This document shows, in pieces, positions 61,261 through 64,000 of a stretch of DNA of 64,000 nt. Position 1 is the stretch's first letter. The number at the start of each line of letters is the position of its first letter. A model generated the notes under the pieces. It saw only the letters and a program-made list of their open reading frames with translations. It ran no database searches and had not been told where the DNA came from. A program made the position numbers and the translations under genes. Source of the stretch: Lasioglossum baleicum (taxonomy: Eukaryota > Arthropoda > Insecta > Hymenoptera > Halictidae); NCBI RefSeq assembly GCF_051020765.1, contig NC_134931.1, forward strand, positions 19,050,810 to 19,114,809, read 5' to 3'.

Positions 61261-62160
61261 TAATTCAATTACTTTGTAATTATAATTCTGGAGTAATTCA
61301 ATTGTTATTCTGCACAACTCTGCAAGGGAGCCTTCCATGTAACCTTCAGGCATCGAATAAAGATAATTTGAAAATCTCGTGAACGAGTGCAGGGATTTCC
61401 GGAAAGATGGCAACACGATCGCGGCCGAGCTCGGGTTCGGCTTTCTCCGTAGTCGCGGGCTCAATGGTGAAGGTATGGGCGTATACAGCGCCGCCTCAGT
61501 GAAACTTTGACCGTGGACACCGTCGTTTCGGCACCGAACCGTCTGATTTTGGAGCAAGTTGACGAGAGGAATAGAGGTTTGGTGTCCCGGGACGCAGAGA
61601 GCCGCGTTACGCGCGTAAAAGTGTGTATGCATCGGGAGTCGTCGCTCGCTCTCGAACGAAAGAAAAACGGTGCCGGATATGTTTCCTCGCGAGCACTGCG
61701 GGAAACCCCTCCGCGCGAGAATGTTAACGAAATAATCGTGTCGCGCAAGTGTCTCTCGCTGGCAGAGAAGACAGACGACCGAGAGTTCGCCCGTCGAAAA
61801 CGAACAAGAAGAAGAATTAGTCTCCGTGTCTCGTTCCCTCTCGTTCGCGCGTTGCAACAACCCCCTTTTCCCTCTCCCTTCGGCCATCGTTGGCCCCCTC
61901 CCACCCTTCCTCCCGCCACTCCTCTGCGGGGTCCGTTGGTCTTACCGGGACGACGTTTACCGTGCGTCACGGGAAACGGCATTGGGAGGAGACAGAAGGT
62001 GACAGCCCTCCCGCGGAATTTATGGTTGCGCACGGGCGAAACGGTGAAGTGAGTGGTGTCACAGTGAAGTGAGTGCGCGACGGCCACGACCCGGTGAACA
62101 ATCGAACGAAGTTATCGGTTTCGGCTGCCTATTATATTACATAGAGACACGGGGGAAAAG

Positions 62161-62286
62161 ATGCCGGGCCTAATCGCCGTCAGCGAGTTCGTCGAGGAGA
62201 CGAGGGAGGACTACAACTCGCCCACCACCTCCACCTTCGTCTCGCGGATGCCACAATGCAGACAGACCATCACGTCCCTCGAGGAG
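62161..62286 (+). CDS. Asap: Arf GTPase-activating protein ASAP, first coding exon (gene continues past window)
   Basis: ASAP proteins switch off Arf GTPases at membranes and focal adhesions through BAR, PH, Arf-GAP, ankyrin and SH3 domains (known for the family). Only the first 42 codons are here. The start MPGLIAVSEFVEETREDYNS and then PTTSTFVSRMPQCRQTITSL line up with the human ASAP2 start (MPDQISVSEFVAETHEDYKA, then PTASSFTTRTAQCRNTVAAI), which leads into the BAR domain. The exon ends GAG before GTGATT, at the same place where human has E-E before A-L-D-V-D-R. The donor is weak, so the exact border is slightly uncertain. The start codon context is AAAG-ATG. Confidence 0.88.
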
Positions 62287-64000
62287 GTGATTCTCTTTTT
62301 TCTCTCTTTTCCCCCCTATCTGGCTTTCATTCATACACTCTCTCTCGGGGCCACTTTGCGCCCCGTATAACCTCACCGAGCACCACAGTCGGGCATCGTT
62401 CGAATCAATTTTTATTTATCCCTTATTCTAACTAAACTATGTAACTGGCGATCGAGAATTGAGACATGTATGTAAGTATTTGATGTCCCACCGGTATTGC
62501 CCAATTCAATCGTTATTTACTCGCGATTGACGAATAATTGTGTGCACGAACAAGAGAACGAATCAATCCATTTGTTATTGAAAATAACTTCTGCCCAATT
62601 CCGCCGAGGATCGGTGGTCGAGCGCGTGTTCCACTGCGTGGGCGTTTCACAATTACACTCTATAGGTTTGCCTGGCGCGTCTTCGACTATGATTGATAGA
62701 ATTTTCGGTAGAACGCACCCGCGAGAACACGTTGATTTTACAGTCGATTCTATTCGAGTCCACGTATCGATGTAAATAGATATTTAGCGTGGCGATTCCC
62801 AGGGCGAACGCGTTCGGACATGCTTTGGCGTTGCATTTCGAACGCGCTGGCCAACGAGAAAGCAGAGGGTGATCGCCAGGAATTTTTAATTGGTCTCAGA
62901 TTGGCAACCGTGAATACGTTTAACCCTTGAAACACCTGAAATCGCTGTTACAATCGAATTCGTTGGAATTTGTGAAATTCACGGAACTGCATCTGCGCTT
63001 TGACAAGCAGGTATTGATACTTAACCTATGTGTCATGGGCGGTCAAGTAAGTGTCTCTATTAGAGATTGCTGGTGGAAAATAAAAATGGAGCCACGAGGA
63101 ATTAATGCGTTTAGTAGACAGTTGGCCAGTCGATTGGACGACTGATTAACGATACTGTATTTTCAATGATATTGCACACTTGTCTCGCAACGTTTTAGTA
63201 CGCCTGTCGTCGTATTTATGCGTCTCGCGCAGGGATTTACATTCAGATTAATTAGCGGGATAATGAAGGCACAATGCGACCGAGAGAGTTACGGGAGAGC
63301 GAAGTGACTCGAGTTAAAACCAGTGTCTCGCACAATTATTCTTTCACGCAGTTGCAGATAATAGATCTTTTGTAATAGCAAACCGTAATACGCCGACGTA
63401 ATTATTGGCGAAGAATGTTATTGCGAGAACCTTTCGTAATTTAACTGCCATCGTAACTCTCGCGGACTGCGCTGTCTCGCAGAAATATATGGGCTCTCCT
63501 TCTGGACCCGTTTCCAACTTGTCCGACATAGTCGGGATTTTCGCCGATCGTTGGAAAAACGGAAGCGCTCGCGGAATTTCGCATACATAACCTATCATCG
63601 AACTCTGAGCCATTGTACATACGTACGTCGAACTCGTTTCTTGCTCAAACATAAAACCTATCCTATTCGTGCATCAGCAATCAATTTTTTGAATTCGTTC
63701 GAGCGTTCTCTCGATCATAAAATATTTTTACCAGTGAATAATGGCCGTTACACGCTTGTAGTAGTGTTGATAGTAGGGTCATTATTTTTTTCCGCTTGTC
63801 ATCAATAACAATTCCGGTAAATTCCGTCGTGTCTTTTTGTCAACGATCGAAATTGGGTCGTTGCATATTCATGCGACGCTGAATGTAAAAGTATTTTATG
63901 TATAGTTTTTCTTTTCATATAATAATGCGTCTTTTCTAGCACATGCTTGCGTATTCGAATATTATATCTCACGATTTATGCCAGCATTATTGAGTTAAAA
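62287..64000 (+). other. Asap: Asap intron 1 (incomplete)
   Basis: No further Asap exon and no other gene was recognised up to the window end. No clear repeat either; short ORFs on both strands lack any recognisable domain. Confidence 0.6.

Larger units (their letters stand above)
60094..62160. other. Intergenic DNA and probable Asap 5' UTR
   Basis: 60.1-61.3 kb is AT-rich and repetitive (tandem AATTGAAATACA units, a 97-bp duplication, a transposon end). From about 61,400 the base composition changes to GC- and CpG-rich, as expected of a promoter and 5' UTR; overlapping ORFs of 180-216 codons on both strands there have no recognisable domains and are best seen as chance in stop-poor sequence. 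Confidence 0.55.

Noticed and set aside
61237..62087. ORFs of 181-216 codons on both strands before the Asap start
   Set aside because: They overlap each other in the GC-rich Asap promoter and 5' UTR region, are Arg/Ser/Pro-rich and have no recognisable domain. The Asap exon itself is supported by homology.
1..64000. tRNA, rRNA, CRISPR or bacterial-type operon features
   Set aside because: None seen. The window is eukaryotic with spliced genes, and the direct repeats found are microsatellites or transposon ends, not spaced arrays.

Overview
This is a window of insect nuclear DNA, most probably hymenopteran (bee, ant or wasp). That placement is an inference from gene content, long introns, patches rich in CpG and many short non-autonomous DNA transposons; no marker in the window fixes the species. 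Four genes can be rebuilt from spliced exons. Most of the rest is intron, intergenic DNA and transposon remnants.

Region 1-48,094 (minus strand): one ~44-kb gene, the insect amyloid-precursor-like protein Appl. I could place all 15 coding exons, from a signal-peptide exon at 48,032-48,094 to the GYENPTY tail ending at 4,300. All exon phases agree and the spliced CDS is 2,127 nt (708 aa plus stop). It has the E1 domain, an acidic stretch, the E2 domain, a Q/S-rich juxtamembrane linker, one transmembrane helix and a short cytoplasmic tail. Intron 1 is ~21.5 kb and intron 6 ~9.2 kb. Bases 1-4,299 lie downstream of the stop and probably include the 3' UTR.

Region 53,453-58,574 (minus strand): six exons of the persulfide dioxygenase ETHE1 (250 aa). 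About 630 bp away, and divergently transcribed, is the ribosomal protein gene RpS19 (59,463-60,072, 154 aa), with a pyrimidine-rich transcript start and an intron in its leader. At 62,161-62,286 (plus strand) is the first coding exon of the Arf GTPase-activating protein Asap; the rest of that gene lies beyond the window.

Mobile DNA: the clearest signal is a set of elements ending in CACAGTG, three of them flanked by perfect 5-bp duplications (CGATG, CGACG, CGGCG). These fit non-autonomous Transib transposons, the superfamily related to RAG1. Inside the ends, an ACAAAA-type box lies 22 bp from the heptamer in several of them, and one element has a 13-bp spacer at its other end, an arrangement like a V(D)J recombination signal. 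There are also TTAA-flanked miniature elements of at least three families, TA-flanked elements ending in CAGGGTG or CAGTAAAAGCGCG, two very long near-perfect inverted repeats (16.1-17.0 kb and 42.1-42.7 kb), a palindromic element at 31.4-31.7 kb, a hAT-like end, and long GA/CT microsatellites.

The genes are ordinary single-copy insect genes and do not form an operon. No tRNA, rRNA or CRISPR array was recognised.
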